From: Bacteroidaceae bacterium
GTDB taxonomy: Bacteria; Bacteroidota; Bacteroidia; Bacteroidales; Bacteroidaceae
Assembly (NCBI GenBank): GCA_024682395.1
Contig: JAIKZH010000002.1
Span: forward strand, 1-64,000
Reading direction: 5' to 3'
Length of the DNA stretch: 64,000 nucleotides
Under the pieces are notes generated by a model. That model was not told where the DNA came from. It saw only the letters and a program-made list of their open reading frames with translations, and did not search any database. Positions within the stretch are counted from its first letter, which is position 1, and each line of letters starts with the position of its first letter. A program made the translations under genes and the position numbers. Shown here piece by piece: positions 18,337 through 29,058 of this stretch.

Positions 18337-18344
18337 CAAAGTTA
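18337..18344 (-). promoter_or_regulatory. -7 element upstream of guaA
   Basis: TAACTTTG on the minus strand (18344-18337), 33 bp before the guaA start. No clear -33 TTG. Confidence 0.4.
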
Positions 18345-18450
18345 GTAAAAAGTTTATAGTTTACTTATGCCATAGGTATGTTTTTTGTAAATAAGACTTA
18401 AAATATTTGAATTATTTCACTAATTGTAATTAAACTTCACAAATTATTCT

Positions 18451-18458
18451 TATCTTTG
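18451..18458 (+). promoter_or_regulatory. -7 element upstream of the GH25 gene
   Basis: TATCTTTG, 31 bp before the GH25 start. The nearest upstream TTG is 24 bp away, slightly too far. Confidence 0.4.
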
Positions 18459-18489
18459 TCAGCGAACCAATTTTATTGTCTATAAATAT

Positions 18490-19305
18490 ATGAAGTCCCA
18501 TACAACAAAGCTTTTTCTGTTTTTACTAATGTTTTCAACAGCTTTAACTTCTGTTGGAGCACATAAGAATAAAAATAAGAATGAACCCAAGGTGGCCCTT
18601 CTTGTTCCAGACAAACCGGCTCACCAATATAAATCCATGCCGGATACTCATCCACGTGGACTACGTGAACCACACTTCATTTCTATATCTAATGCAGCCG
18701 ACTATCTACACGGAATTGATGTCAGCCATTATCAGCATAATATCAACTGGAAAGAAGCATCTCAAGACCCTAAGGTGGGATATGTATATATAAAAGCAAC
18801 TGAGGGACGTGATCATGTTGACAATACATATGAACAGAATCTACGTGAGGCACGAAGAAACGGAGTCAAGGCTGGTTCTTACCATTTCTTCCGTCCAAAC
18901 GTTTCTGCAACCGAACAATTTAAAAACTTCACTAAGATTGTAAATAAGAACAATCAAGACCTCATACCACTTATCGATGTTGAGGTGACTGGTGGAGTTT
19001 CAACATCTATAATGCACACTCGATTGCTTGAGTTTATTCAGTTAATAACAAACGAATATGGCAAAAAACCATTAATCTATACTGGTAGGAACTTCTATAA
19101 CAAATACTTTGGACCATATTCTGCGTTTAAGTCATATCCATTCATGATTGCCCAATACACCAACAACGAACCAACTCTGATTAATAACGACGATTACCTC
19201 ATATGGCAATACACAGGACAAGGTTCGGTGAAGGGTGTACGCGGACATGTTGACCAAAGTCGTTTTCATGGACGTCATAACATAAATGAGATATTATATA
19301 GATAA
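18490..19305 (+). CDS. GH25 lysozyme (N-acetylmuramidase)
   Basis: Cleaves the glycan strands of peptidoglycan. The 271-aa protein has a signal peptide (cleavage near GAHKNK), then the GH25 barrel: HGIDVSHYQHNINW near residue 77 carries the first catalytic Asp, YVYIKATEG the Glu-bearing strand, GSYHFFRP, and LIPLIDVEVTG the acidic strand; it ends with a DYLIWQYTGQG segment. A basic linker of about 50 residues precedes the domain. The next gene starts one base after its stop, so lysozyme and DUF1460 amidase are translated together, suggesting wall turnover or degradation of foreign peptidoglycan. Confidence 0.92.
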   Translation: MKSHTTKLFLFLLMFSTALTSVGAHKNKNKNEPKVALLVPDKPAHQYKSMPDTHPRGLREPHFISISNAADYLHGIDVSHYQHNINWKEASQDPKVGYVYIKATEGRDHVDNTYEQNLREARRNGVKAGSYHFFRPNVSATEQFKNFTKIVNKNNQDLIPLIDVEVTGGVSTSIMHTRLLEFIQLITNEYGKKPLIYTGRNFYNKYFGPYSAFKSYPFMIAQYTNNEPTLINNDDYLIWQYTGQGSVKGVRGHVDQSRFHGRHNINEILYR

Positions 19306-20166
19306 ATGAGGTATGCGTATATTGTCATAACAACGATTTTAATGTGTTGCAGCATTTCATCTTATGCTGACGATATTGACTACACATCATATGACAGTAT
19401 TCGTATTGAAAACATCTTAGCAAAAGTCAAGCAAGAACGTGGCGATGAACATCCCATGTTGTATTTCGGACGTATGTTTCTTGGAACTCCATATGTCGGT
19501 CAGACATTAGAGATAGGAAACAAAGAACACCTTATTATAAATACACGACAATTGGATTGCACCACTTTTGTGGAAACAATTCTTGCGCTTACTACTTGCC
19601 ACAGATATAATCAAACTACATTCAAGGATTTTTGTAGACATCTACGTCGAATAAGATACCGAGGTGGCGAAATAAAAGACTACACTTCTCGTCTTCATTA
19701 TTTCACTTGGTGGGGAGAAGACAACGAGCGTATGGGATTTGTGAAAAATATCTCTCACAACGGATTTCCGTTTACAGCTCAGCAGACTATAAACATCAAT
19801 TATATGTCAACCCACCCTACTACATACAAGCAACTAAAGCTATATCCTGAATTTATACCTGTCATAGCCAAATACGAAAATTGGTCAAACGGACAGAAAT
19901 ATCCATACATTCCCAAGTCATTATTTAATAGAAACGAGGACGAATTGTCCGACATCAAGACTGGTGATATCATAGCCATAATCACCAACAAACGTGGGCT
20001 CGACACAAGTCATATAGGTGTTGCGGTTTGGCAAAATGGGAAACTCCACATGATGCATGCTTCATCCATTTACAAGAAGGTAGTTATCGACAAAAACACA
20101 TTCTATTCTTATTCACAAAGACAAACATCACAAATGGGAATACGTGTTTACAGGGTTGTGCTATAA
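19306..20166 (+). CDS. DUF1460 N-acetylmuramoyl-L-alanine amidase-like protein
   Basis: This 286-aa exported protein (signal peptide ending SSYADD) contains the catalytic segment RQLDCTTFVETILAL with the nucleophile Cys, and the His-containing DTSHIGVAVWQNGKLHMMHAS segment. That is the layout of DUF1460 proteins in the NlpC/P60-like superfamily, which cleave muropeptides or amide bonds in peptidoglycan. It begins directly after the GH25 lysozyme stop. A convergent hairpin at 20217-20246 closes the pair. Substrate specificity cannot be read. Confidence 0.88.
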   Translation: MRYAYIVITTILMCCSISSYADDIDYTSYDSIRIENILAKVKQERGDEHPMLYFGRMFLGTPYVGQTLEIGNKEHLIINTRQLDCTTFVETILALTTCHRYNQTTFKDFCRHLRRIRYRGGEIKDYTSRLHYFTWWGEDNERMGFVKNISHNGFPFTAQQTININYMSTHPTTYKQLKLYPEFIPVIAKYENWSNGQKYPYIPKSLFNRNEDELSDIKTGDIIAIITNKRGLDTSHIGVAVWQNGKLHMMHASSIYKKVVIDKNTFYSYSQRQTSQMGIRVYRVVL

Positions 20167-20216
20167 CCTCGTAATATCACCCACAGACAGTCCTAATAAA
20201 CATACATATAAATAAT

Positions 20217-20246
20217 AAGGTGCAGCCCATTTTTGAGTTGCACCTT
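20217..20246. terminator. Hairpin between convergent DUF1460 and glgP genes
   Basis: An 8-bp perfect stem AAGGTGCA/TGCACCTT (20217-20224 with 20239-20246) around a 14-nt loop. T-rich flanks are weak on both strands, strongest on the minus side. Confidence 0.6.
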
Positions 20247-20274
20247 GATATATATGGTAAAGTAATAATACTTA

Positions 20275-22842
20275 TTAGTTATACCACTTTACATAGCAGA
20301 AGTCTTGACGGTGAGGAAGATCCTTATGCTTAGGGAACAGACGGCAAGCCATCTTGAATTCACCTGCAGTTGGAGTTGAATAAGTTCCTTCGAATGTATA
20401 GAGATTTCCTTCGTGACCTACCATTTCCAATGGTTCGATGTGGCATACAGATTGTTTGCCTTCATCATCAGTTTGAAGAGTCACTATTTCAACACCTATT
20501 GCATCTTCAAGTCCTTGTTCGTCAACAACATATCTAACCTTGTATTTCTTACCAGTACTTACATTTCCTGATACTAAATCTGGGTCTTTCTCAGCACTTA
20601 CTACTTTTATGTCATTCCAACGTTCAGCAACTTGTTCCTTCCATTTCACAAGTTCTCTTGCTTTAGCATAATCGTCGGCATAGAGATAGTCCTTACGTTT
20701 TGCCAATGGAAGATAGAACTTCTCGTAATAGTCATCCAACTGACGTTTCATTGTGTAATGAGGAGCGATTTGAGCAATAGAATTCTTAATAGTTTGAATC
20801 CAACCTTCAGAATATCCATTCTCGTTCTGATTATAATACAATGGAATGATTTCGTTTTCGAGCATTGAATAGATTGTAGCGGCATCGAGCTGATCTTGTT
20901 GATCTTGATTCTCGTATGTACGCTTTTCAGTCAATGCCCATCCTGCACCTTCACGATAGCCTTCGAGCCACCAACCGTCGAGCACAGAGAGGTTTACCAC
21001 ACCATTCATCAATGCTTTCTCACCTGATGTACCTGATGCTTCAAGTGGACGAGTTGGAGTATTCATCCAGATATCCACACCTGTAACCAAACGGCGTGCA
21101 AGTTTCATATCGTAGTTCTCAAGGAAAATAATCTTTCCAAGGAATTCAGGACGTCGGCTTATCTCGTAGATCTTCTTGATAAGTCCCTGACCACCTCCAT
21201 CGTGTGGGTGGGCTTTACCAGCGAACAAGAACTGTACAGGGTACTTTGGATTGTTCACAATCTTTGCAAGACGGTCGAGGTCTGAGAAAAGCAGATGAGC
21301 ACGTTTGTAGGTTGCGAAACGACGAGCGAAACCGATTGTCAGCGCATTTGGAGAAATCTTTTCCAAGATAGAGACAATTCTTGATGGATCGCCTTGGTTC
21401 TTTAACCAATCCTCACGGAATGCTTGTTTGATATAATCTACCAACTTGTATTTGAGAACCTTACGTGTCTCCCAGATTTCAGAATCTGCAACATCATATA
21501 TAGTTTCCCAGTATTTAGCATTACTCTGGTCGTTGTAATAAGCCTTAGGAAAATATTTTCCGTAAAGTGCTTTCCATTCAGTTGCGCTCCATGTTGGGAA
21601 ATGCACACCATTAGTAACATATCCTACATTTGACAATTCTTCAGGGAAGTAACCTTTCCATATTGAATTGAACATCTGCTGACTGACTTTACCATGTAAC
21701 CAACTTACACCATTAACCCAACTTGATGTATTACATGCGAATGTTGACATACAGAAGCGTTCGTTATGGTCGTCAGGGTTTACACGTCCCATACCAATGA
21801 ACTCATCCCATGATATACCAAGTTTCTGTGGATATCCGCTCATGTATTTTCCGAACAGACCCTCATCGAAATAGTCGTGACCTGCTGGCACAGGAGTGTG
21901 AACAGTGTACAAAGATGAAGTACGAACCAATTCAACTGCTTCATTGAATGTAAATCCTTGGTTCACAAAGTCAACCAAACGTTGTACGTTACACAAAGCA
22001 GCATGTCCTTCGTTGCAGTGGTAGATATCTTTCTTTATACCGAGTTTCTGTAGTGTGAGAACACCACCAATACCCAATAATATCTCTTGTTTCAAACGAT
22101 TCTCCCAATCACCACCATACAATGAGTGAGTAATCTGACGGTCGTATTCGCTGTTGAGTTCGTTGTCGGTATCAAGCAAATACAATTTCACTCTACCCAC
22201 ATTTACACGCCATACATAAGCATGAACATAATAGTTGTTGTATGGTACATCAACTACGATAGGATTACCGTCTTGGTCTGTCTCACGTACGATTGGCAAT
22301 TGTGCAAAGTTTTGAGCCTCATATTTAGCTACTTGTTGACCATCCATAGAAAGAGTCTGAGTGAAATAGCCATATCTGTACAAGAAACCTACTGCACACA
22401 TATCTACATTTGAATCAGACGCTTCTTTAATATAGTCACCTGCCAAAATTCCCAATCCTCCAGAATAAATCTTAAGTACATGACTCAAACCATATTCCAT
22501 ACAAAGATAAGCAACAGAAGGACGAGATGTGTCAGGTTTTACATCCATATATTCACGGAATTCCTTATACACCTTATTCATCTGTGCAAGATATTCTTTG
22601 TTTTCAGCGAATTCTTCAAGTGTCTTATAGTTTATGCGAGTTAGCATCAGAACTGGGTTCTGACTAACCTGGTGCCATAATTTTGGGTCTAAGACCTTAT
22701 ATAATTGTTTGGCATCGTGGCTCCACGACCACCACATGTTATGAGCAATTTCATCCAAAGGTTTAAGAACTTCTGGGATAGATGTGTTCACTGTTACATT
22801 TCTCCAATTAGGAGCTGTTGCGTTACATGCTTGTAGTTTCAT
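20275..22842 (-). CDS. glgP: Alpha-glucan phosphorylase (GT35) with DUF3417 N-terminus
   Basis: Releases glucose-1-phosphate from glycogen. The 855-aa protein starts with a DUF3417 domain ([19 protein letters not shown]), followed by the GT35 catalytic core: [59 protein letters not shown] and [17 protein letters not shown], whose Lys (about residue 605) is the PLP-binding position. This is the alpha-glucan phosphorylase subfamily rather than classical GlgP/MalP. It follows the glycogen synthase gene by 46 bp, so storage and breakdown of glycogen are co-expressed. Confidence 0.93.
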   Translation of the reverse strand: MKLQACNATAPNWRNVTVNTSIPEVLKPLDEIAHNMWWSWSHDAKQLYKVLDPKLWHQVSQNPVLMLTRINYKTLEEFAENKEYLAQMNKVYKEFREYMDVKPDTSRPSVAYLCMEYGLSHVLKIYSGGLGILAGDYIKEASDSNVDMCAVGFLYRYGYFTQTLSMDGQQVAKYEAQNFAQLPIVRETDQDGNPIVVDVPYNNYYVHAYVWRVNVGRVKLYLLDTDNELNSEYDRQITHSLYGGDWENRLKQEILLGIGGVLTLQKLGIKKDIYHCNEGHAALCNVQRLVDFVNQGFTFNEAVELVRTSSLYTVHTPVPAGHDYFDEGLFGKYMSGYPQKLGISWDEFIGMGRVNPDDHNERFCMSTFACNTSSWVNGVSWLHGKVSQQMFNSIWKGYFPEELSNVGYVTNGVHFPTWSATEWKALYGKYFPKAYYNDQSNAKYWETIYDVADSEIWETRKVLKYKLVDYIKQAFREDWLKNQGDPSRIVSILEKISPNALTIGFARRFATYKRAHLLFSDLDRLAKIVNNPKYPVQFLFAGKAHPHDGGGQGLIKKIYEISRRPEFLGKIIFLENYDMKLARRLVTGVDIWMNTPTRPLEASGTSGEKALMNGVVNLSVLDGWWLEGYREGAGWALTEKRTYENQDQQDQLDAATIYSMLENEIIPLYYNQNENGYSEGWIQTIKNSIAQIAPHYTMKRQLDDYYEKFYLPLAKRKDYLYADDYAKARELVKWKEQVAERWNDIKVVSAEKDPDLVSGNVSTGKKYKVRYVVDEQGLEDAIGVEIVTLQTDDEGKQSVCHIEPLEMVGHEGNLYTFEGTYSTPTAGEFKMACRLFPKHKDLPHRQDFCYVKWYN

Positions 22843-22888
22843 ACTCTAAGATGTTTAACAGTTAATAATTCATTAAATTTGTAGAGCC

Positions 22889-24595
22889 CTAAATCACTCT
22901 ACCTGGAACGATGTATTTATTTTCGTGTTTATGTATGCGCGAATCACGTTTGTTCAATGCTTTATTGTAGGCATCGTAATAATTTTCGATAAACTCACTC
23001 CACAAAGCCTTACTTGCAATTTCAGAAGCTTCGTTACGTAATTTATTAATCTTGCGCTGGTTAAGTTTTGAGAAAATTAGAAGTATATCTTTTATCTCCT
23101 CTGCCACCTCAACGAAGTTATTATCTGTACGATGCAGAACAGAAACGGCCTTCAGACCATCTTTCTTGTAATTCTCGGGCATCAGTCCTTTAACCCACAG
23201 ACCGAATCCAGCAAGATCGGTTGTCACACAAGGTATATGAAATGCTACACTTTCTAAAGGAGTATAACCCCATGGTTCGTAATATGAAGGATATACACAT
23301 ATGTCGTTACCAATTAATAAATCATAATAACTCATATTGAATATTCCATCGTCTCCTTGTAAATAGCATGGCACATATATCACTTTCACATGGTCGTTTC
23401 CACGATTGTGCATATCAAGCCAGTTCATCTGATTCAATATCTTATCCTGATCATAATTATATATCAGATGTGTGATGCGTGAATCACCACAAGATGAATC
23501 ATATTGCTTGTTTTTCTGCAAGCGTTCCTGTAAGTCTGGACGTGGACCCTTTGTCCATGCAGGGACATTTATCAGCACGAGTACATCGCGTTCGAGTCGT
23601 TCGTCCTGACGGAGTCGGTTTATAGCATCAACAAAAAGGTCTATACCTTTATTTTTATATTCATATCGTCCACCTGTGCTTACAATTATTGTCTGGTCGT
23701 CCAGATTTGAACCCAACAACGCATTTGCCACTTGTAAAAGTCGTGCACGTGCATTCTTGCGAGCATCATTAAATTGTTTGCCTTCAGCTGGAACAAAGTT
23801 ATTTTCGAATCCGTTAGTCAAAACAGCATCGGGGCGTTTCTCCAGAAGCGACATACATTCTTCTGCAGTAATATCGCTTACAGTTGTAAAAGCATCCACA
23901 GCATGTGCTGTTTGTTTCTCCAACGAATGTTTTGATTGCATGTTCAACTCAAGTGCCATCTGATCGCCATTATATGCCCACAAATAGTCATATAAAGGTT
24001 TTTCATTGCCTGCTATAGAGCGTCCTATACTTGTTGCATGAGTTGTGAAGACAGTTGCTATATCTGGCAATGATTTCTTCAGATATAACGCACCAAGACA
24101 TGTCATCCATTCATGAGCATGATAAATGACATTATCGTTTACGGTCAAATTATGGAATGAATAATAACTCTCCACTACTTTTGCTGCTGCATACGAGAAC
24201 ATATTGGCTTCGTCATAATCGCCATAAGCGTGATATGAATCAACTTGGAAATTATCCCATGCCCAACGGTATATATCGTTCTTGTGCTCATAGAATGGCA
24301 CATAGTCAACTAATACAGCAATTGGATTGCCTGGAATATTCCAACGGCCAATTCTGATGTTTAGACCTTCAGACTTAGCAGCCAATTTCCATGTAGAAAG
24401 GAGTCTTTTATTTTCCTTGAATAGAGGATTATCTTTATCAATCCATAAATCAGGACCAACAAAAATCAACTTATTTTTATAGGCATCAGTAAGAGTCTTT
24501 GCATGAGTTGATAGGACAGTATAAATACCCCCCACTTTGTTACAAACTTCCCACGAAGACTCAAATATATATTTTGGTTGTCGTGTTCTATTCAT
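22889..24595 (-). CDS. Glycogen synthase, GT3 (eukaryote-like) type
   Basis: Elongates alpha-1,4-glucan from a nucleotide-glucose donor. The 568-aa protein begins YIFESSWEVCNKVGGIYTV, the signature of glycogen synthases in which KVGG binds the donor, and continues with IYHAHEWMTCLGALYLK, TTHATSIGRSIAG, ALTNGFENN-like and CVYPSYYEPWGYTPLESVAF, where the Glu pair of the retaining GT-B fold lies. This fits the GT3 family found in Bacteroidetes and eukaryotes, not the bacterial GT5 GlgA. First gene of the pair with glgP, under the promoter at 24677-24706. Confidence 0.9.
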   Translation of the reverse strand: MNRTRQPKYIFESSWEVCNKVGGIYTVLSTHAKTLTDAYKNKLIFVGPDLWIDKDNPLFKENKRLLSTWKLAAKSEGLNIRIGRWNIPGNPIAVLVDYVPFYEHKNDIYRWAWDNFQVDSYHAYGDYDEANMFSYAAAKVVESYYSFHNLTVNDNVIYHAHEWMTCLGALYLKKSLPDIATVFTTHATSIGRSIAGNEKPLYDYLWAYNGDQMALELNMQSKHSLEKQTAHAVDAFTTVSDITAEECMSLLEKRPDAVLTNGFENNFVPAEGKQFNDARKNARARLLQVANALLGSNLDDQTIIVSTGGRYEYKNKGIDLFVDAINRLRQDERLERDVLVLINVPAWTKGPRPDLQERLQKNKQYDSSCGDSRITHLIYNYDQDKILNQMNWLDMHNRGNDHVKVIYVPCYLQGDDGIFNMSYYDLLIGNDICVYPSYYEPWGYTPLESVAFHIPCVTTDLAGFGLWVKGLMPENYKKDGLKAVSVLHRTDNNFVEVAEEIKDILLIFSKLNQRKINKLRNEASEIASKALWSEFIENYYDAYNKALNKRDSRIHKHENKYIVPGRVI

Positions 24596-24676
24596 CTCTT
24601 ATCTTAATTAACACTTTACAACAACTATAAGAAGTTATCATAAATGATAAAACAATCTCATACCTTATTTCTGCTG

Positions 24677-24706
24677 CAAAGTTACATTTTTTTTCTTAAC
24701 CACCAA
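24677..24706 (-). promoter_or_regulatory. Promoter of the glycogen synthase-phosphorylase pair
   Basis: Minus strand TTG (24706-24704), 19-bp spacer, TAACTTTG (24684-24677) followed by C. It lies about 80 bp before the synthase start. Confidence 0.6.
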
Positions 24707-24864
24707 AACAATAACATCTTTTTACATATAAAATCGATTTTCACATACAAATTGTGACAAACTCGCGTTATTTCTACTAAATTTTCAGCACAGCATTACC
24801 AAATTATCAACTGAGCCTCAACGCCAAACTTTCCACATTCAACCCGCTTCAGTACAAAAAGAAA

Positions 24865-24898
24865 GTCCCGAGAATCGGATAAGACCAATTCCCGGGAC
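24865..24898 (-). terminator. Terminator of the gyrA-TPR transcript
   Basis: An 11-bp stem (24865-24875 with 24888-24898) with one mismatch and a 12-nt loop. On the minus strand it is followed by TTTCTTTTT. It lies 25 bp past the TPR gene stop. Confidence 0.85.
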
Positions 24899-24922
24899 AA
24901 AAAATATACTTAATATGATTGT

Positions 24923-26149
24923 TTACATATCTTTGTATGCCTTGTATTTTGCAGCCTCAGTAGGCTTCTTCAATGTTGTATAAGCTTGATACAAGAAATA
25001 TCCCCACAATCTTGGAGTATCAGGAGCGAATTCTTCTGCTTTCTTGAAATAGCCGATAGCTTCATTGATATAGTTAGTACATACATCTACCTTATTACGG
25101 TTATCCATTGCGAGTTTCCATGTTGATGTACCTGCACTTGACCATGCTTCTGCATTTGTTCCTGTGATTTCAGCAGCTTCTTTAAATGCTTTTACTGCAT
25201 CTGTAAACTTGTTCTGCTGGAAATACATCACACCTTTTGAATACTGAGCGAAATCATCTTCTGGGAAGCGTTCTTTAAGTATATCACACATACCTAACAT
25301 CTTATCCCACTGATGTTTATTCATGTAGTATTCAAGTAATACTTTAGGGAAGAACTTCTGACCTGGATCTAAAGCCATACCTTTGTTAGCTATTTCAATC
25401 CACTTGTCCATCTGGTCGCGTTGCTTGTAGATAGTCATGAGGTCAGAACAAGCCATTACTCCATAAGTCTTAGAATCGAGTGCCTTTTCAAGAATTGGAA
25501 TGAGTGCTGTTGTATCTGCAGAAGTCTTTGCAAGAGATTTCTTTGCAGTAGCGAGGAAATAATATGCATCAATACGAAGAGTATCCAAAGATGGATTATT
25601 TACTCCAGCAAACAAAGGTTCGTCGAAAGTTTCATCGAATCTTGTCACAAACTTGATACAACGTTCTGGATCGGTAGTAGCCAAGTTTGATGCAGCAATA
25701 ACCAAGTTTGAACGAGGTCCTGAAGCAATCTGCTGATACATCAGACGGTTTTTCTCAATTTCGTCAGCTTTCTTCAATTTTCCTTTAGCATCAGGAGTGT
25801 TGTCACACTTGTTAGCTTTTGAGAAAAGGTCAACCAATGTGTATTGGTTATCGAAGAACTTGCTCATATCCATCTGACCAGTAGTAGAACGCTCATTAAG
25901 CATCTTAGTCATATAAGCAGCTTGAATACGACCTGCTGTGTAATAAGTATCACCCATCACACTTGTTACAGGGTCTTGCATGCATGATTGGATTTGTTGC
26001 CATGCATCATCTATTTTGTCATACTTTATGGCTTTTTTATCAGCCATTGCCTCATCAAGCATCATCTTAACTTTGTTAAGGGTAGATTTCTGTGCAAATG
26101 ATGCTGTACCAACAGCCATCAATGCTGAGACTAATAAAATTCTTTTCAT
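24923..26149 (-). CDS. Exported TPR-repeat protein
   Basis: The 408-aa protein has a signal peptide (MKRILLVSALMAVGTASFAQ), then an all-helical body. TPR-like repeats are clearest in the C-terminal half, for example ALDSKTYGVMACSDLMTIYK, WIEIANKGMALDPGQKF, AQYSKGVMYFQQNKFTDAVK with AFKEAAEITG, and YFKKAEEFAPDTP. Such proteins scaffold envelope complexes in Bacteroidetes. It starts 40 bp after gyrA on the same strand and is followed by a strong terminator, so it is probably co-transcribed with gyrA. The partner is unknown. Confidence 0.85.
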   Translation of the reverse strand: MKRILLVSALMAVGTASFAQKSTLNKVKMMLDEAMADKKAIKYDKIDDAWQQIQSCMQDPVTSVMGDTYYTAGRIQAAYMTKMLNERSTTGQMDMSKFFDNQYTLVDLFSKANKCDNTPDAKGKLKKADEIEKNRLMYQQIASGPRSNLVIAASNLATTDPERCIKFVTRFDETFDEPLFAGVNNPSLDTLRIDAYYFLATAKKSLAKTSADTTALIPILEKALDSKTYGVMACSDLMTIYKQRDQMDKWIEIANKGMALDPGQKFFPKVLLEYYMNKHQWDKMLGMCDILKERFPEDDFAQYSKGVMYFQQNKFTDAVKAFKEAAEITGTNAEAWSSAGTSTWKLAMDNRNKVDVCTNYINEAIGYFKKAEEFAPDTPRLWGYFLYQAYTTLKKPTEAAKYKAYKDM

Positions 26150-26189
26150 ATTAAATAATTAAGTTTTGATAGGTTAATGTCATTTTTTA

Positions 26190-28820
26190 TCATTCGTTGT
26201 CCTGTTCTGTTTCTTCGTTTTCAGGTTCAACGGCTTCGTTTTCCTCTGTATTATTGCCAGGGAATGTCAGATTGCGTTGTCCGTCGGCATCTGGCACATT
26301 CTCAAGTGTTTCATCCTCTTCTACTTCTTCGTGTTCAACCTTACATACACTTGATATAACATCGTTACGCTTCTTGAGATTTATCAGACTCACACCTTGA
26401 GTATTACGTCCTTGAACACGAACACTCATAAGTGCCAAGCGGATAGCGACACCACTCTTGTTGATAATCATCAAGTCGTCATCGTCGGTCACACTCTTTA
26501 TTGCAATAAGCTTACCTGTCTTTTCTGTGATATTCAGAGTCTTCACACCCTTACCATTACGGTTTGTTATACGGTAATCGTTGAGAGAACTACGTTTTCC
26601 GAATCCCTTTTCACTTACCACAAGTATTGTTGGTTGGTTAGGGTCGTTTTCGAACTCTTCGTCTGTCATACCTTCTGGTCTGTGCATTGCTATCATACCG
26701 ATGATTTCGTCTTCGCCGTCATCGTCGAGTTTAAGAGCACGTACACCTGCTGCACCACGTCCCATAACACGTACTGTACTTTCAACGAATCTGATTGCAC
26801 GTCCGTTGCGGTTAGCGATGATTATCTCGTCTGTTCCAGATGTAAGTAATACTTCCTTAACTGTATCGCCTTCATTGAGGTTGATAGCGATAAGTCCGTT
26901 GCTACGTGGACGAGAATAGTTCACAAATGCTGTCTTCTTAATCAAACCACGACGAGTACAGAATACGAGGTTATGGCTGTTTACGAATTCTTCATCGTTG
27001 ATATTCTTTATACAGATAAACGCTGTTGCCTTATCATCGGAATCGATGTTCAACAGATTTTGAACAGCACGTCCCTTGAATGTCTTTCCTCCTTCTGGAA
27101 TGTCATATACTTTCATCCAGAAACAACGTCCTTTCTGTGTGAAGAACATCATTGTATTGTGTCCTGTTGCAGGATATATAAATTCTATGAAGTCGGCTTC
27201 ACGAGCGCTTCCGCCCTTGCTACCTACTCCTCCACGTGCCTGAGTACGGAACTCGCTCAATGGAGTACGTTTGATATAGCCAAGGTGTGAAATTGTTACG
27301 ACACAAGCATCATCGGCATAGAAATCCTCTGGATTGAAGTTTTCACTTCCACGAGGGTCGATTTCAGTCTTACGCTTATCGCCGTATTTTTCTTTTACTT
27401 CAAGGAGTTCGTCCTTCATCACTTTCTTACAGAGTTCTGGATCATCGAGAATCTGCTGTAAGTAAGCAATGAGTTTCATCAACTCATCATATTCTGCATG
27501 AAGTTTATCTTGCATAAGACCAGTAAGTTGTGCAAGTCGCATATCAACGATTGCCTTAGCCTGAATTTCATCGAAACCGAAACGTTCACGCAGTTTTTCT
27601 TGAGCCTCACCCGGATTCTTAGCTGCTTTGATGATACGAACCACTTCGTCGATATTGTCGCTTGCTATGATGAGTGCTTCAAGGATATGAGCACGTTCTT
27701 CAGCCTTTTTCTTATCGAATTTAGTACGTCTGATTGTCACTTCATGACGGTGTTCAACGAAACAGCCGATACAATCGCGTAAAGAAAGAGTCTTAGGGCG
27801 TTTCTTCACGATAGCGATACAGTTAACCGAGAAACTTGACTGCAACTCTGTCATCTTGAACAACTTATTCAGAACGACATTTGAGTTAGCATCACGTTTG
27901 AGGTCGATTACGATACGCATACCTTCACGGTCAGACTCGTCGTTTACGTTGCTGATACCTTCTATTTTCTTATCGTTAACCAATTCAGCTATACGCTTAA
28001 TCAGTTCTGATTTGTTTACGTTATATGGAATTTCGTGAACTACGATTTTCTCGTGTTGTCCGTCGGTCTCAAAATCTGTCTTAGACTTAATTACGATACG
28101 TCCTCTACCTGTTTCATATGCGTCCTTGATACCATCTGCTCCGCATATTATACCACCTGTAGGGAAGTCTGGTCCTTTGACATACTGCATCAAGCCTGGC
28201 ACGTCTATATCAGGATTGTCGATATATGCCACACATCCGTCGATTACCTCGCAAAGGTTATGAGTTGGTACATTTGTTGCCATACCTACAGCAATACCTG
28301 TCGCACCATTGACAAGGAAGTTTGGAATACGTGTTGACAAGACAGTTGGTTCTGTGTTTGAGTCATCATATGTTGGCTGGAAATCCACAGTATCCTTATA
28401 AAGGTCTTCCATCATCGCCTCACCCAGTTTGGTCAAACGTGCCTCTGTATAACGCATAGCAGCTGCGCCGTCACCATCGACCGAACCGAAGTTTCCTTGA
28501 CCGTCAACCAATGTATAACGCATTGCCCATGGCTGTGCCAAACGTACCAAAGCACCATATACTGATGAGTCGCCGTGTGGGTGATACTTACCGAGTACGT
28601 CACCGACAATACGTGCACTCTTCTTTGTTGCTTTATCCGATGTGATTCCTTGTTCCATCATATCGAACAATATACGTCTGTGTACAGGTTTGAAACCGTC
28701 TCTTACATCTGGCAACGCACGAGCCACAATAACCGACATAGAATAGTCGATATATGACGACTTCATCGTTTCGTTGATGTCAACCTTAATAATTCTGTCT
28801 TGAACTTGATCTTGATCCAT
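26190..28820 (-). CDS. gyrA: DNA gyrase subunit A
   Basis: Introduces negative supercoils with GyrB. The 876-aa protein has the N-terminal breakage-reunion domain (KPVHRRILFDMMEQG, KYHPHGDSSVYGALVRLAQP) with the catalytic Tyr124 in AAMRYTEARL, and a C-terminal beta-pinwheel with the GyrA-box-like QARGGVGSKGG. In the quinolone region the E. coli Ser83 position is Ser85 (sensitive-type residue) while the Asp87 position is Gly89; I do not infer resistance, since this position varies naturally. The C-terminus is an acidic tail of about 40 residues (EVEEDETLEN and similar). Confidence 0.97.
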   Translation of the reverse strand: MDQDQVQDRIIKVDINETMKSSYIDYSMSVIVARALPDVRDGFKPVHRRILFDMMEQGITSDKATKKSARIVGDVLGKYHPHGDSSVYGALVRLAQPWAMRYTLVDGQGNFGSVDGDGAAAMRYTEARLTKLGEAMMEDLYKDTVDFQPTYDDSNTEPTVLSTRIPNFLVNGATGIAVGMATNVPTHNLCEVIDGCVAYIDNPDIDVPGLMQYVKGPDFPTGGIICGADGIKDAYETGRGRIVIKSKTDFETDGQHEKIVVHEIPYNVNKSELIKRIAELVNDKKIEGISNVNDESDREGMRIVIDLKRDANSNVVLNKLFKMTELQSSFSVNCIAIVKKRPKTLSLRDCIGCFVEHRHEVTIRRTKFDKKKAEERAHILEALIIASDNIDEVVRIIKAAKNPGEAQEKLRERFGFDEIQAKAIVDMRLAQLTGLMQDKLHAEYDELMKLIAYLQQILDDPELCKKVMKDELLEVKEKYGDKRKTEIDPRGSENFNPEDFYADDACVVTISHLGYIKRTPLSEFRTQARGGVGSKGGSAREADFIEFIYPATGHNTMMFFTQKGRCFWMKVYDIPEGGKTFKGRAVQNLLNIDSDDKATAFICIKNINDEEFVNSHNLVFCTRRGLIKKTAFVNYSRPRSNGLIAINLNEGDTVKEVLLTSGTDEIIIANRNGRAIRFVESTVRVMGRGAAGVRALKLDDDGEDEIIGMIAMHRPEGMTDEEFENDPNQPTILVVSEKGFGKRSSLNDYRITNRNGKGVKTLNITEKTGKLIAIKSVTDDDDLMIINKSGVAIRLALMSVRVQGRNTQGVSLINLKKRNDVISSVCKVEHEEVEEDETLENVPDADGQRNLTFPGNNTEENEAVEPENEETEQDNE

Positions 28821-28865
28821 TTTATTTTATTAGTCGTTATTATATTTCATTTATACAAAACTTTG

Positions 28866-28897
28866 CAAATATACAAAACTTTGTTCATTTACGACAA
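28866..28897 (-). promoter_or_regulatory. Promoter of gyrA
   Basis: Minus strand TTG (28897-28895), 21-bp spacer, TATATTTG (28873-28866) followed by C, about 45 bp before the gyrA start. Confidence 0.55.
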
Positions 28898-29058
28898 CAA
28901 ATTACAGGTAAAATAATGTTAAAATCGAAAATTTAATGCAAATTAAGCCCATTTTCGCGTTTATTTACAAAATTCGAGGGGTACACACAGATAATCACAA
29001 AATCCGACATATTCAATTTATCGAGATTTTTCACTCGTTTAGTAATGTTTTGATGTTC

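Larger units (their letters stand above)
24596..24922. other. Intergenic region (327 bp)
   Basis: No coding frame. It contains the glycogen-operon promoter at 24677-24706 and the TPR-gene terminator at 24865-24898. The segment between them shows nothing I can interpret. Confidence 0.6.

Noticed and set aside
28560-28580. Gly at the E. coli GyrA Asp87 position as a quinolone-resistance mutation
   Set aside because: The Ser83-equivalent is unchanged and the 87-equivalent position varies naturally between phyla, so resistance cannot be inferred.
26190-28820. Several long plus-strand frames within gyrA and pflB
   Set aside because: They are antisense shadows with cysteine- and threonine-rich, low-quality translations and no start or promoter support.
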